The position numbers and the translations under genes were made by a program. From NCBI GenBank assembly GCA_040007035.1, contig JBDTVU010000028.1, positions 1-31,149 on the forward strand: a stretch of 31,149 nt of DNA, read 5' to 3'. Origin of the DNA: CAIWHR01 sp040007035. GTDB lineage: Bacteria > Pseudomonadota > Gammaproteobacteria > Burkholderiales > Casimicrobiaceae. Positions 8,363 to 15,143 of the stretch are shown one piece after another; position 1 is the stretch's first letter; the number at the start of each line of letters is the position of its first letter. The notes under the pieces are model-generated. The model was not told where the DNA came from. It searched no databases and saw only the letters and a list, made by a program, of their open reading frames with translations.

Positions 8363-8382
8363 TTTAGATTGTTTTGTCTAAA
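8363..8382. promoter_or_regulatory. AT-rich dyad TTTAGA-N8-TCTAAA
   Basis: Perfect 6-bp arms lie eight bases apart in the only AT-rich patch between the two divergent genes. The size and spacing fit a site for a dimeric regulator. It lies 72 bp upstream of the Tat-gene ATG at 8455. Confidence 0.45.
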
Positions 8383-8454
8383 CGGGACCGCCAGAATCGT
8401 TCGTGTCGCGACGCCGCGCCGACGTTTCCGGCGGCGCCGGCTTGCCCCTTTCCG

Positions 8455-8988
8455 ATGACCTCCCGCCGCACCTTCCTCGTCGCCGGTGTCGCCGCCGGCG
8501 CTGCGCTCTCGCTCGCGTGGTGGCTGCGCGGCGGACGCGACGCCGGATCCGTGCCCGCCGACGGAACCGATGCACTGTCGGCGCTCGACGCGCAGGCACC
8601 GTCGATCATCGCGGCTATCGTGCCCGTGATGCTCGACGGGGCGTTGCCGGCCGCCGCGGCACAGCGGGCGGAGGCGATCCGCGAAACGGTCGCCAACGTG
8701 AGCTCCACCGTGGCCGGGCTGCCGCCGTCCGCGCGCAACGAACTGTCTGAACTGTTCGCGCTGCTGGCGTTCGCGCCGGCGAGGCTTGCCGTCGCGCGGG
8801 TGTCGGCGCCATGGGCCCAGGCGGAGCGCGCTGACGTCGCCGCCTTCCTCGAGCACTGGCGGACGAGCCGCTTCGCGCTGCTCCGCTCGGCCTACGACGC
8901 GCTGCATCAACTGGTGCTCGCCGCGTGGTACGCCAACCCGAAAAGCTGGGCCGCGATCGGATATCCGGGACCGCCCGCGCTGCTCTGA
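8455..8988 (+). CDS. Tat-signal small subunit of a GMC oxidoreductase (gluconate 2-dehydrogenase subunit 3-like)
   Basis: The 177-residue protein begins MTSRRTFLVAGVAAGAALSL, a twin-arginine (S-R-R-T-F-L) export signal with a hydrophobic core. I chose the ATG at 8455 because it puts this motif at the N-terminus; a TTG 81 bp upstream would add a basic stretch of no recognisable kind. The rest is helical, with ELFALLAFAPARLAV and a C-terminal WYANPKSWAAIGYPGPP. That last motif is typical of the small subunits that accompany membrane gluconate-2-dehydrogenase-type GMC flavoproteins. Its TGA shares a base with the ATG of the GMC gene, so the two are translationally coupled. It probably carries the folded flavoprotein through the Tat system to the periplasm, as known for the family. 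Confidence 0.75.
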   Translation: MTSRRTFLVAGVAAGAALSLAWWLRGGRDAGSVPADGTDALSALDAQAPSIIAAIVPVMLDGALPAAAAQRAEAIRETVANVSSTVAGLPPSARNELSELFALLAFAPARLAVARVSAPWAQAERADVAAFLEHWRTSRFALLRSAYDALHQLVLAAWYANPKSWAAIGYPGPPALL

Positions 8989-10604
8989 TGGCCACGACCG
9001 ACAACCCGCTGGTGCTCGATCCGTTCCGCGCCGCCGGCGCCGAACGCTGGAAGGTGATCGACGCGTCGATGCAAGACGGCGACCTCACGTTCGAAGCCGA
9101 CGTCGCGATCGTCGGCACCGGGGCGGGTGGCGGCACCGCCGCCGAGATTCTGGTCGAGGCTGGCCTCACCGTGCTGCTGATCGAGGAGGGCCCGCTCCGG
9201 AGCTCGAGCGAATTCCGGATGCGCGAGGCCGAGGTCTATCCCGACCTGTATCAGGAGTCGGCGGCGCGCAAGACGAAGGACAAGGCGATCAACATCCTGC
9301 AGGGTCGCTGCGTCGGCGGCGGCACGACGGTGAACTGGACGAGCTCGTTCCGCACGCCAGACACCACGCTGCGGCGGTGGGCGGCCGATTACGGGTTGAC
9401 CGGCTTCGGTGCCGCCGATCTCGCGCCGTGGTTCGAGCGGATGGAGGCGCGGCTGTCGATCGCGCCGTGGGTGGTGCCGCCGAATGCCAACAACGACGCG
9501 CTCGCCCGCGGCGCGGCGGCGCTCGGCATCGCCACCGCGTCGATCCGCCGCAACGTCAAGAACTGCTGGGACCTCGGCTACTGCGGGATGGGCTGCCCCG
9601 TCAACGCCAAGCAGTCGATGCTGGTGACGACGATTCCGGGCGCGCTCGCGCGCGGCGCGACGCTCGTCACCCGCGCCCGCGCCGTCGCGCTGGAGATGCA
9701 GGGCGACCGCGTGACCGCGCTCCGATGCGTGGCGATGGACGCGCGCGGCAACGACCCGACGTCGCGACAGCTCACCGTCCGCGCACGCGCGTTCGTGTCG
9801 GCGGCGGGCGCGATCGGCACGCCGGCGTTGCTGCTGCGCAGTCGCGTCCCCGATCCGGCCGGCGTCGTCGGCAAGCGGACGTTCCTGCATCCGACGGTGG
9901 TGTCGGCGGCGCTGATGCCGGAAACCGTCGCCGCATGGGCCGGCGCGCCGCAGTCGATCTACTCCGACCACTTCCTCGATACGCTGCCGCCCGACGGCCC
10001 GATGGGCTACAAGCTGGAAGCTCCGCCGCTGCACCCCGTCCTCGCCGCGATCACGCTGCCGAACCATGGCGCCGCGCACGCCGGCTGGATGCGCGAGATG
10101 CCGCGGCTGCAGGTGCTGATCGCGCTGCTCCGCGACGGCTTCGTGCCGGACAGCCCGGGCGGGACCGTCGTGCTGCGCGACGACGGGACGCCGGTGCTCG
10201 ACTACCCGTTCTCGCCGTATGTCTGGGACGGCGCGCGCCGCGCATTCCTGTCGATGGCCGAGATCCAGTTCGCCGCCGGCGCCCGCCGCGTGATGCCGAT
10301 CCACGGCGAAGGCGCCGCGTATGCGACGTGGGGCGCGGCGAAGGCGGCGATCGACGGCTTCACACTCGCCCCGCTCACCACGACGGTCGTCAGCGCCCAC
10401 GTGATGGGCGGCAGCCCGCTCGGCCCCGACCCCAAGCGGGCCGCCGTGGACGCCGCCGGCCGCTACCATCACCTGGCCAATCTCTACGTGATGGACGGCT
10501 CGCTGTTCCCGACGTCGATCGGCGCCAACCCGCAACTGTCGATCTACGGCATCGTCGCCCGCCTCGCCGACGGGCTCGCCCGCACGCTGGCCCCACGCGC
10601 GTAG
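8988..10604 (+). CDS. GMC family FAD-dependent oxidoreductase
   Basis: The 538-residue protein has the N-terminal FAD motif VAIVGTGAGGGTAAEILVEA followed by LLIEEGP, and a second signature near GGGTTVNWTSSFRTP. The C-terminal GMC region has SAHVMGG and SLFPTSIGANPQLSIYG. His471 and Asn514 are the likely conserved catalytic pair. It has no export signal of its own, but its upstream partner has a Tat signal and the genes overlap by one base. The GMC superfamily covers choline, cholesterol, gluconate and long-chain alcohol oxidases. Residues such as CWDLGYCGMGCPVNAKQS suggest the long-chain-alcohol-oxidase or cholesterol-oxidase-like branch rather than the sugar branch, but this is a judgement by eye. 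Given the nearby fatty alcohol pathway, an alcohol substrate is plausible and unproven. Confidence 0.9.
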   Translation: MATTDNPLVLDPFRAAGAERWKVIDASMQDGDLTFEADVAIVGTGAGGGTAAEILVEAGLTVLLIEEGPLRSSSEFRMREAEVYPDLYQESAARKTKDKAINILQGRCVGGGTTVNWTSSFRTPDTTLRRWAADYGLTGFGAADLAPWFERMEARLSIAPWVVPPNANNDALARGAAALGIATASIRRNVKNCWDLGYCGMGCPVNAKQSMLVTTIPGALARGATLVTRARAVALEMQGDRVTALRCVAMDARGNDPTSRQLTVRARAFVSAAGAIGTPALLLRSRVPDPAGVVGKRTFLHPTVVSAALMPETVAAWAGAPQSIYSDHFLDTLPPDGPMGYKLEAPPLHPVLAAITLPNHGAAHAGWMREMPRLQVLIALLRDGFVPDSPGGTVVLRDDGTPVLDYPFSPYVWDGARRAFLSMAEIQFAAGARRVMPIHGEGAAYATWGAAKAAIDGFTLAPLTTTVVSAHVMGGSPLGPDPKRAAVDAAGRYHHLANLYVMDGSLFPTSIGANPQLSIYGIVARLADGLARTLAPRA

Positions 10605-10661
10605 GCAGTCGCCCAAACCGCCCGGCACCGGCCCCGCACCGCGGCGCCGATTAGTGTGTTT

Positions 10662-10684
10662 GCTCTAGATGGTGCCTGTAGATT
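10662..10684 (+). promoter_or_regulatory. Phasin 1 promoter with GCTCTAGA element
   Basis: GCTCTAGA (10662-10669) is followed after nine bases by TAGATT (10679-10684), the best -10 candidate ahead of phasin 1. The same GCTCTAGA plus TAGAAT arrangement, with a ten-base gap, stands before phasin 2. A second half-like TGTAGA overlaps the -10 region. No good -35 box is visible. Confidence 0.5.
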
Positions 10685-10737
10685 GAACGCAATCGCCCAT
10701 GGAGCGCGAGACCGTTCACCCTCGAAAGGACATCACC

Positions 10738-11226
10738 ATGCTGAAGCAAGCCACGAACAACCTGCAACCGAATCACGTGACCGAAGCCGCCTACGCCGCG
10801 TCGCGGCAAGTCTGGCTCGCGGGTCTGGGCGCCGTAGTCGTCACCCGCGACTGGGTGCAGCACGAGGCCGGCGGCGTGTTCAAGTCGCTGGTCAAGGAAG
10901 GGACCGCCGTCGAGTCCCGTGCGATCCGCTACGTCGGCGACCAGATCGAGACGTCGATGACGCGCGCCAACACCGTCTGGAAGCACACGCGCCGGACCGT
11001 CGAGTCGACGGTGAAGCAGGCGGCCGAGACCGCGGTCACGATCGCGCAGCAGGTGCTGCCGAAGTCGCTGCCGAAGATCAAGCTGCCGCGCATCGCCAGG
11101 AAAGCGAAGTTGCCGACGGTGAAGGCGAAGCGCGCGAAGAAGGCCGTCCGTACCGGCAAGGCGAAGGTGGCCAAGGTGGCGAAGAAGGCGAAGCGCGCGG
11201 TGAAGACCGCGACGCGTCGCGCGTAA
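10738..11226 (+). CDS. Phasin family protein with Lys/Ala-rich tail (phasin 1)
   Basis: The 162-residue protein has a phasin domain in the first 100 residues, including AAYAASRQVWLAGLGAVVVT, the usual WLAGLGA motif. Then comes a tail of about 55 residues made almost only of Lys, Ala, Arg and Val, like the histone-H1-like tails of PhaF. Phasins coat storage granules; PhaF-type tails also bind DNA and help spread granules at division. The ATG at 10738 follows GAAAGGA at good spacing. An upstream ATG at 10699 in the same frame has no ribosome site. It has its own promoter and is followed by the patatin gene 47 bp downstream. A second phasin lies 6 kb away. Whether it coats PHA or wax/triacylglycerol droplets is open. 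Confidence 0.9.
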   Translation: MLKQATNNLQPNHVTEAAYAASRQVWLAGLGAVVVTRDWVQHEAGGVFKSLVKEGTAVESRAIRYVGDQIETSMTRANTVWKHTRRTVESTVKQAAETAVTIAQQVLPKSLPKIKLPRIARKAKLPTVKAKRAKKAVRTGKAKVAKVAKKAKRAVKTATRRA

Positions 11227-11273
11227 TTCGGTAATATCCGCGGCGCTGCCATCGCCACAAGTAAGGAAGGTTC

Positions 11274-12545
11274 ATGCCGGGACGCACGGCTGCCGGGCAC
11301 CCACAGCGGGTCCGGAAGCAGGAACCCGAACGCACGCGTCCCGGCGTCGGCCTCGCGCTGGCCGGCGGCGGACCGCTCGGCGGCATCTACGAGGTCGGCG
11401 CGCTGCTGGCGCTGACCGACTCGCTCGACGGGATCGACTTCAACGACCTCGACGTCTATGTCGGGGTTTCCTCCGGCGGTTTCGTTGCTGCCGCGCTGGC
11501 GAATGGCATCTCGCCGGGGCAGATGTACCGCATCTTCATCGACGACGGCGCCGATGCGGCGATGACGCCCGAGTTGTTCCTGCGGCTGGCGTTCGGCGAA
11601 TTCTGGCGCCGTGCGGCATCGCTGCCGCGGCTGGTGCTGCGCGCGACCGCCCAGTACCTGCGCGACCCGTTCCACCACGGCGTGATGGAGTCGTTCTCGA
11701 CGCTGTCCCGGGCAATGCCCACGGGCGTGTTCGACAATGGCGCGATCGACGACTTCCTGCGCCGGCTGTTCGCGGCCCCCGGGCGAACCAACGATTTCCG
11801 CAAGCTCGGCCGCAAGCTCTACCTCGTCGCGACCAACCTCGACACCGGGGCTTCGGTCACGTTCGGCGCGCCGGGCCACGACCACGTGCCGATCTCGCGT
11901 GCGATCGAGGCGTCGTCCGCCCTGCCCGGCCTGTTCCCGCCGGTGCAGATCGAGGGCGAACACTACGTCGACGGCGCACTCAACAAGACGCTCCACGCGT
12001 CGGTCGCCCTCGACCAGGGGATCGAGCTCCTGCTCTGCGTGAATCCGCTGGTGCCGTTCGACGCGAGCCGCGCCACGCGGCGCCACGACCTGACCGTCGA
12101 AAAGCTGAACCAGGGCGGACTGCCGCTGGTGCTGGCGCAGACGTTCAGGGCGATCATCCATTCGCGGATGAAGGTCGGGATGGAGAAGTACCACCGCCAG
12201 TATCCGCACGCCGACATCGTGCTGTTCGAGCCCGACCGCGAGGACGCCGACATGTTCTTCGCGAACATCTTCAGCTACTCGCAACGCAAGCGGCTCTGCG
12301 CGGCCGCGTACAGGAAGACCCGGCACAACCTGATCGCACGCGCCGGGACGCTCGCGCCGCAACTGGCGAAGCACGGCGTCACGCTGCGGATGGATCGCCT
12401 CGACAACGCCGACCGCCACGTGCTGGACGCGGTGACCGACCCGCGGCCGCTGCGCACCGACGCGCACAGCGGCGACATGCGGCGGACGACCCGCGATCTC
12501 TCGTTCGCGCTCGACCAGCTCGAGCGCTGGCTCGCCAGCGCGTAG
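11274..12545 (+). CDS. Patatin-like phospholipase / lipid acyl hydrolase
   Basis: The 423-residue protein has all the parts of a patatin Ser-Asp hydrolase. The oxyanion loop is ALAGGGPLGGIYEVGAL (about residues 28-44), the nucleophile is Ser66 in G-V-S-S-G, and the catalytic Asp233 sits in YVDGAL. No signal peptide or membrane segment is seen, so it should be cytosolic or peripheral. Patatins cleave acyl esters in phospholipids, triacylglycerols or related lipids. This one stands 47 bp behind phasin 1, which makes a granule lipid a likely substrate (inference). The ATG at 11274 has AAGGAAGG upstream, and a TAATAT box at 11232 may provide a separate promoter. It ends 155 bp before the next TetR gene. 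Confidence 0.9.
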   Translation: MPGRTAAGHPQRVRKQEPERTRPGVGLALAGGGPLGGIYEVGALLALTDSLDGIDFNDLDVYVGVSSGGFVAAALANGISPGQMYRIFIDDGADAAMTPELFLRLAFGEFWRRAASLPRLVLRATAQYLRDPFHHGVMESFSTLSRAMPTGVFDNGAIDDFLRRLFAAPGRTNDFRKLGRKLYLVATNLDTGASVTFGAPGHDHVPISRAIEASSALPGLFPPVQIEGEHYVDGALNKTLHASVALDQGIELLLCVNPLVPFDASRATRRHDLTVEKLNQGGLPLVLAQTFRAIIHSRMKVGMEKYHRQYPHADIVLFEPDREDADMFFANIFSYSQRKRLCAAAYRKTRHNLIARAGTLAPQLAKHGVTLRMDRLDNADRHVLDAVTDPRPLRTDAHSGDMRRTTRDLSFALDQLERWLASA

Positions 12546-12559
12546 CGGCAGCCCGAGCT

Positions 12560-12596
12560 CCGCGCGCAGCGGCCCCCAAGCCCCGCGCGCAGCGGC
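12560..12596. repeat. 14-bp direct repeat CCGCGCGCAGCGGC
   Basis: Two exact copies (12560-12573 and 12583-12596), 23 bp apart, lie between the patatin and TetR genes. In DNA of this GC content such a repeat can arise by chance, and no function is evident. Confidence 0.4.
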
Positions 12597-12636
12597 TTCG
12601 CAATGCGGCGCAGCGCCACTCCGGTCCGCGCGCCGT

Positions 12637-12665
12637 TTGCCGCGGCGGCGCCGGCGGTCTACACT
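12637..12665 (+). promoter_or_regulatory. Promoter of the TetR-TPR operon
   Basis: TTGCCG (12637-12642), a 17-bp spacer and TACACT (12660-12665) match four of six consensus bases in each box. The leader to the ATG at 12701 would be about 29 nt. Confidence 0.45.
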
Positions 12666-12700
12666 CGACGCCATCCCGTACGCATCCACCGGCTGCCGCC

Positions 12701-13357
12701 ATGGCGGAAAAGAAGCGGCCCCGCCGCACGCGCGAACGCATCCTCGAAACGAGCCTCGCCCTGTTCAACCGCTTCGGCGAGCCGCACGTGACGACGGCGG
12801 ATATCGCCGACGAGATGAACATCAGCCCGGGCAACCTGTACTACCATTTCCGCAACAAGGACGAGATCATCGGCGAGCTGTTCGCCGCGTACGAGCAGCA
12901 GGTGCTGCCGCTGCTCGTCGCTCCGGGGTCGGGCGGCCCGCCGCGCGCCGACGTCGAGGATCTCTGGCTGCTGCTGCACCTGTTGTTCGAGCGGATGTGG
13001 GCGCATCGCTTCCTGTACCGGGATCTGGACGAGCTGGCGTCGCGCAATCGCCGGCTCGGTGCACGCTTCGGCGAGCTGCTGCGGCGAGGCGCGACGACCG
13101 TGGTAGAGTTGTGCCGCGGGATGGTGGCAGCCGGTTCGATGCGCGCATCCGAGCCCGAGATCGCCGCGGTCGCGCAGAACGTCGTGCTGGTCGCCACGTA
13201 CTGGCTGTCGTTCCAGCGCCTCTCCCGCGCGGCGCGCGAACCGGCGGACGAAGCCGACCTTCCGCGGGGCGCGTACCAGGTCCTTGCGCTCGTTTCGCCT
13301 TATCTCGTCGGCGACGCGCGCGCGCTGCTCGATCGGCTCGGTGCCGACTATCTCTGA
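12701..13357 (+). CDS. TetR/AcrR family transcriptional regulator
   Basis: The 218-residue protein has a clear TetR DNA-binding domain: RTRERILETSLALFNRFGEP, then TTADIADEMNISPGNLYYHFRNKDEI (about residues 9-56). The C-terminal domain, with LWLLLHLLFERMWAHRFLYRDLDEL, resembles the PF13972 group of bacterial TetR repressors often found near storage-lipid genes. The ATG at 12701 lies at the expected distance from the HTH. It is the first gene of a probable operon: the TPR gene's ribosome site overlaps its stop codon. The target is unknown. The neighbouring patatin, phasin and wax ester genes are candidates, but none of their promoters shows an obvious shared palindrome with this gene's own promoter. 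Confidence 0.9.
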   Translation: MAEKKRPRRTRERILETSLALFNRFGEPHVTTADIADEMNISPGNLYYHFRNKDEIIGELFAAYEQQVLPLLVAPGSGGPPRADVEDLWLLLHLLFERMWAHRFLYRDLDELASRNRRLGARFGELLRRGATTVVELCRGMVAAGSMRASEPEIAAVAQNVVLVATYWLSFQRLSRAAREPADEADLPRGAYQVLALVSPYLVGDARALLDRLGADYL

Positions 13358-13367
13358 AGGAGTCACG

Positions 13368-14144
13368 ATGGCGAGGAAATGGGCCGGATTTCCGCACGCC
13401 GACAAGGCGTTCAGCCACGACGCGGCCGGTCTGAAGAAGCATTGGCCGCGGCTTCATCGCGGCGATTGCGAGCCGCTGCCGAAGGACGCGGCGGTGCAGG
13501 GCGCGTGGCGCCACTTCCATGCCGGCGAGTTCGCGGCGGCGGTCGATGCGGGTCTCGCCGCCGGCGGCGCCGGCGTGAACGTCGCGGTGAAGGCGCAGAC
13601 CGTCTACGCGAGCTACCTCGAGAAGTCCGAGCGGACGAAGCTCGCGCTGTTCGAGGAGGCGGCGGGCTGGGCCGAAGAGCGTCGCGGCGACGCGCCGAAG
13701 GACGCCAACGCGCACTATTTATATGCATTCGCGCTCGGCCGCTACAGCCAGGGCATATCGGTCGCGAAGGCGCTCGCGCAGGGCTTCGGCGGCAAGATCA
13801 GGGACGCGCTGCAGGCCGCGATCAAGCTGGCCCCGAAGCACGCCGACGCACACACCGCATTCGGTGCGTATCAGGCCGAAGTGATCGCCAAGGTCGGCGG
13901 CCTCGTCGCGGGCCTGACCTACGGCGCGAAGAAGGATTCGGCGGTGCTGCACTTCCAGAAAGCGCTCGAGCTCTATCCGGCGTCGCCGATCGTCCGCATC
14001 GAGTACGCGAACGGCCTCATCCTGCTGTTCGGGAAGAGCCGGATCGCCGAGGCGCAGACGCTGTACGAGGAGGCCGCCGCCTGCACGCCGGCCGACGCGA
14101 TGGAGCGGCTCGACATCGAGCGAGCGCGCTCGGAACTGCAGTGA
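13368..14144 (+). CDS. Tetratricopeptide-repeat-like protein
   Basis: The 258-residue protein is nearly all helical. TPR-like helix pairs are visible around NAHYLYAFALGRYSQG, LQAAIKLAPKHADAHTAFGAYQAE, FQKALELYPASPIVRIEYANGLILL and AEAQTLYEEAAACTP. TPR proteins serve as protein-protein scaffolds; the partner here is unknown. No signal peptide or catalytic motif is seen. The ATG at 13368 lies ten bases after the TetR stop, and its GAAGGAG ribosome site overlaps that stop, so it is cotranscribed with the regulator. An AT-rich patch with a rare TTA leucine codon (13719-13721) stands out in the otherwise GC-rich coding sequence. Confidence 0.8.
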   Translation: MARKWAGFPHADKAFSHDAAGLKKHWPRLHRGDCEPLPKDAAVQGAWRHFHAGEFAAAVDAGLAAGGAGVNVAVKAQTVYASYLEKSERTKLALFEEAAGWAEERRGDAPKDANAHYLYAFALGRYSQGISVAKALAQGFGGKIRDALQAAIKLAPKHADAHTAFGAYQAEVIAKVGGLVAGLTYGAKKDSAVLHFQKALELYPASPIVRIEYANGLILLFGKSRIAEAQTLYEEAAACTPADAMERLDIERARSELQ

Positions 14145-14187
14145 ACGACGTCGGCGGCACCCTGTCAGGCGTCACCCGGAGAATCCG

Positions 14188-15135
14188 ATGAGATTACCGC
14201 GCTGGTCGAACCTGATCTTAGCCGTCGCACTTGGTGCGCTGGTGCCGGGCAGCTCCGGCGCGCAGCAGAAGGCAGCGCCCGCCGCAGCCGCCCCGGTGCC
14301 GGCGGCGGCGCCCGCCCCGGTCGAGAAGATCGACACGCTGAAGCGCATCCGCGAGACCGGCGTGATCATTCTCGGCGTCCGCGAATCGTCGGTGCCGTTC
14401 TCGTTCCTCGACGCGCAGAAGCAGCCGCAGGGCTATTCGGTCGACCTGTGCCTCAGGGCCGCCGACGCCATCAAGGCCGAATTGCGGATGCCGCGGCTCG
14501 ACGTCCGGTTCGTGCCGGTGAGTTCCGCCAACCGGATTCCGGCGCTGCTGGAGAACAAGGTCGACCTCGAATGCGGATCGACGACGAACACCCGCGACCG
14601 GCAGAAGCAGGTGGCGTTCGCCTACACCAGCTTCGTCGCCGGCATCAAGATGCTGGCGAAGGTGTCGTCCGGCATCAACGGCATCGAGGACCTGCGCGGA
14701 AAGGCAGTCGTCGTCACCAAGGGCACGACCAGCGAGAAGATGCTCAACACGATCAACGACGAGCGGCTGCTGAAGCTCAAGATCATCGTTTCGCCGGACC
14801 ACGCCGAGTCGTTCCGCAGGGTCGAGACCGGCGAGGCGGTCGCGTTCCCGATGGACGACGTGCTGCTCTACGGCCTCATCTCGAGGTCGAAGAAGCCGGA
14901 CGACTTCGCCGTCGTCGGCAAGTACATGTCGGTCGAGCCCTACGCGATCATGATGCGCAAGGACGAGCCACAGCTCGAGCGCATCGTCAACCGCGCGCTG
15001 AACGAGCTGTTCCAGTCCGGCGAGATCCGCCGCATCTATGCGAAGTGGTTCGCGACGAAGGACCTGACGGTGCCGCTCAACCAGTACCTGAAGGAAGCGT
15101 TCTCGGTGCCGAATACGTATCCGGCGTGGCCGTAG
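14188..15135 (+). CDS. Amino-acid-type ABC transporter substrate-binding protein (GltI-like)
   Basis: The 315-residue protein has a signal peptide (about residues 1-25, ending SSGA before QQ) and then an Ala/Pro linker of about 20 residues. The family-3 periplasmic binding fold begins with IDTLKRIRETGVIILGVRESSVPFS. The segments YSVDLCLRAADAI, LLENKVDLECGSTTNT and VEPYAIMMRKDEPQLE are typical of the glutamate/aspartate binding proteins. Its job would be ligand capture in the periplasm, but no permease or ATPase gene is near, so it may serve a transporter encoded elsewhere or have a sensing role. GGAG precedes the ATG at 14188. Rare codons AGA and TTA (codons 2, 3 and 11) cluster at the 5' end. 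The stop codon is part of a 16-bp palindrome shared with the opposing wax ester synthase gene. Confidence 0.9.
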   Translation: MRLPRWSNLILAVALGALVPGSSGAQQKAAPAAAAPVPAAAPAPVEKIDTLKRIRETGVIILGVRESSVPFSFLDAQKQPQGYSVDLCLRAADAIKAELRMPRLDVRFVPVSSANRIPALLENKVDLECGSTTNTRDRQKQVAFAYTSFVAGIKMLAKVSSGINGIEDLRGKAVVVTKGTTSEKMLNTINDERLLKLKIIVSPDHAESFRRVETGEAVAFPMDDVLLYGLISRSKKPDDFAVVGKYMSVEPYAIMMRKDEPQLERIVNRALNELFQSGEIRRIYAKWFATKDLTVPLNQYLKEAFSVPNTYPAWP

Positions 15136-15143
15136 CTACGGCC
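15128..15143. repeat. Perfect palindrome across two convergent stop codons
   Basis: GGCCGTAGCTACGGCC contains the TAG of the binding-protein gene and, on the other strand, the TAG of the wax ester synthase gene back to back. It could act as a compact hairpin at the ends of both transcripts. No T-run follows on either strand. Confidence 0.6.
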
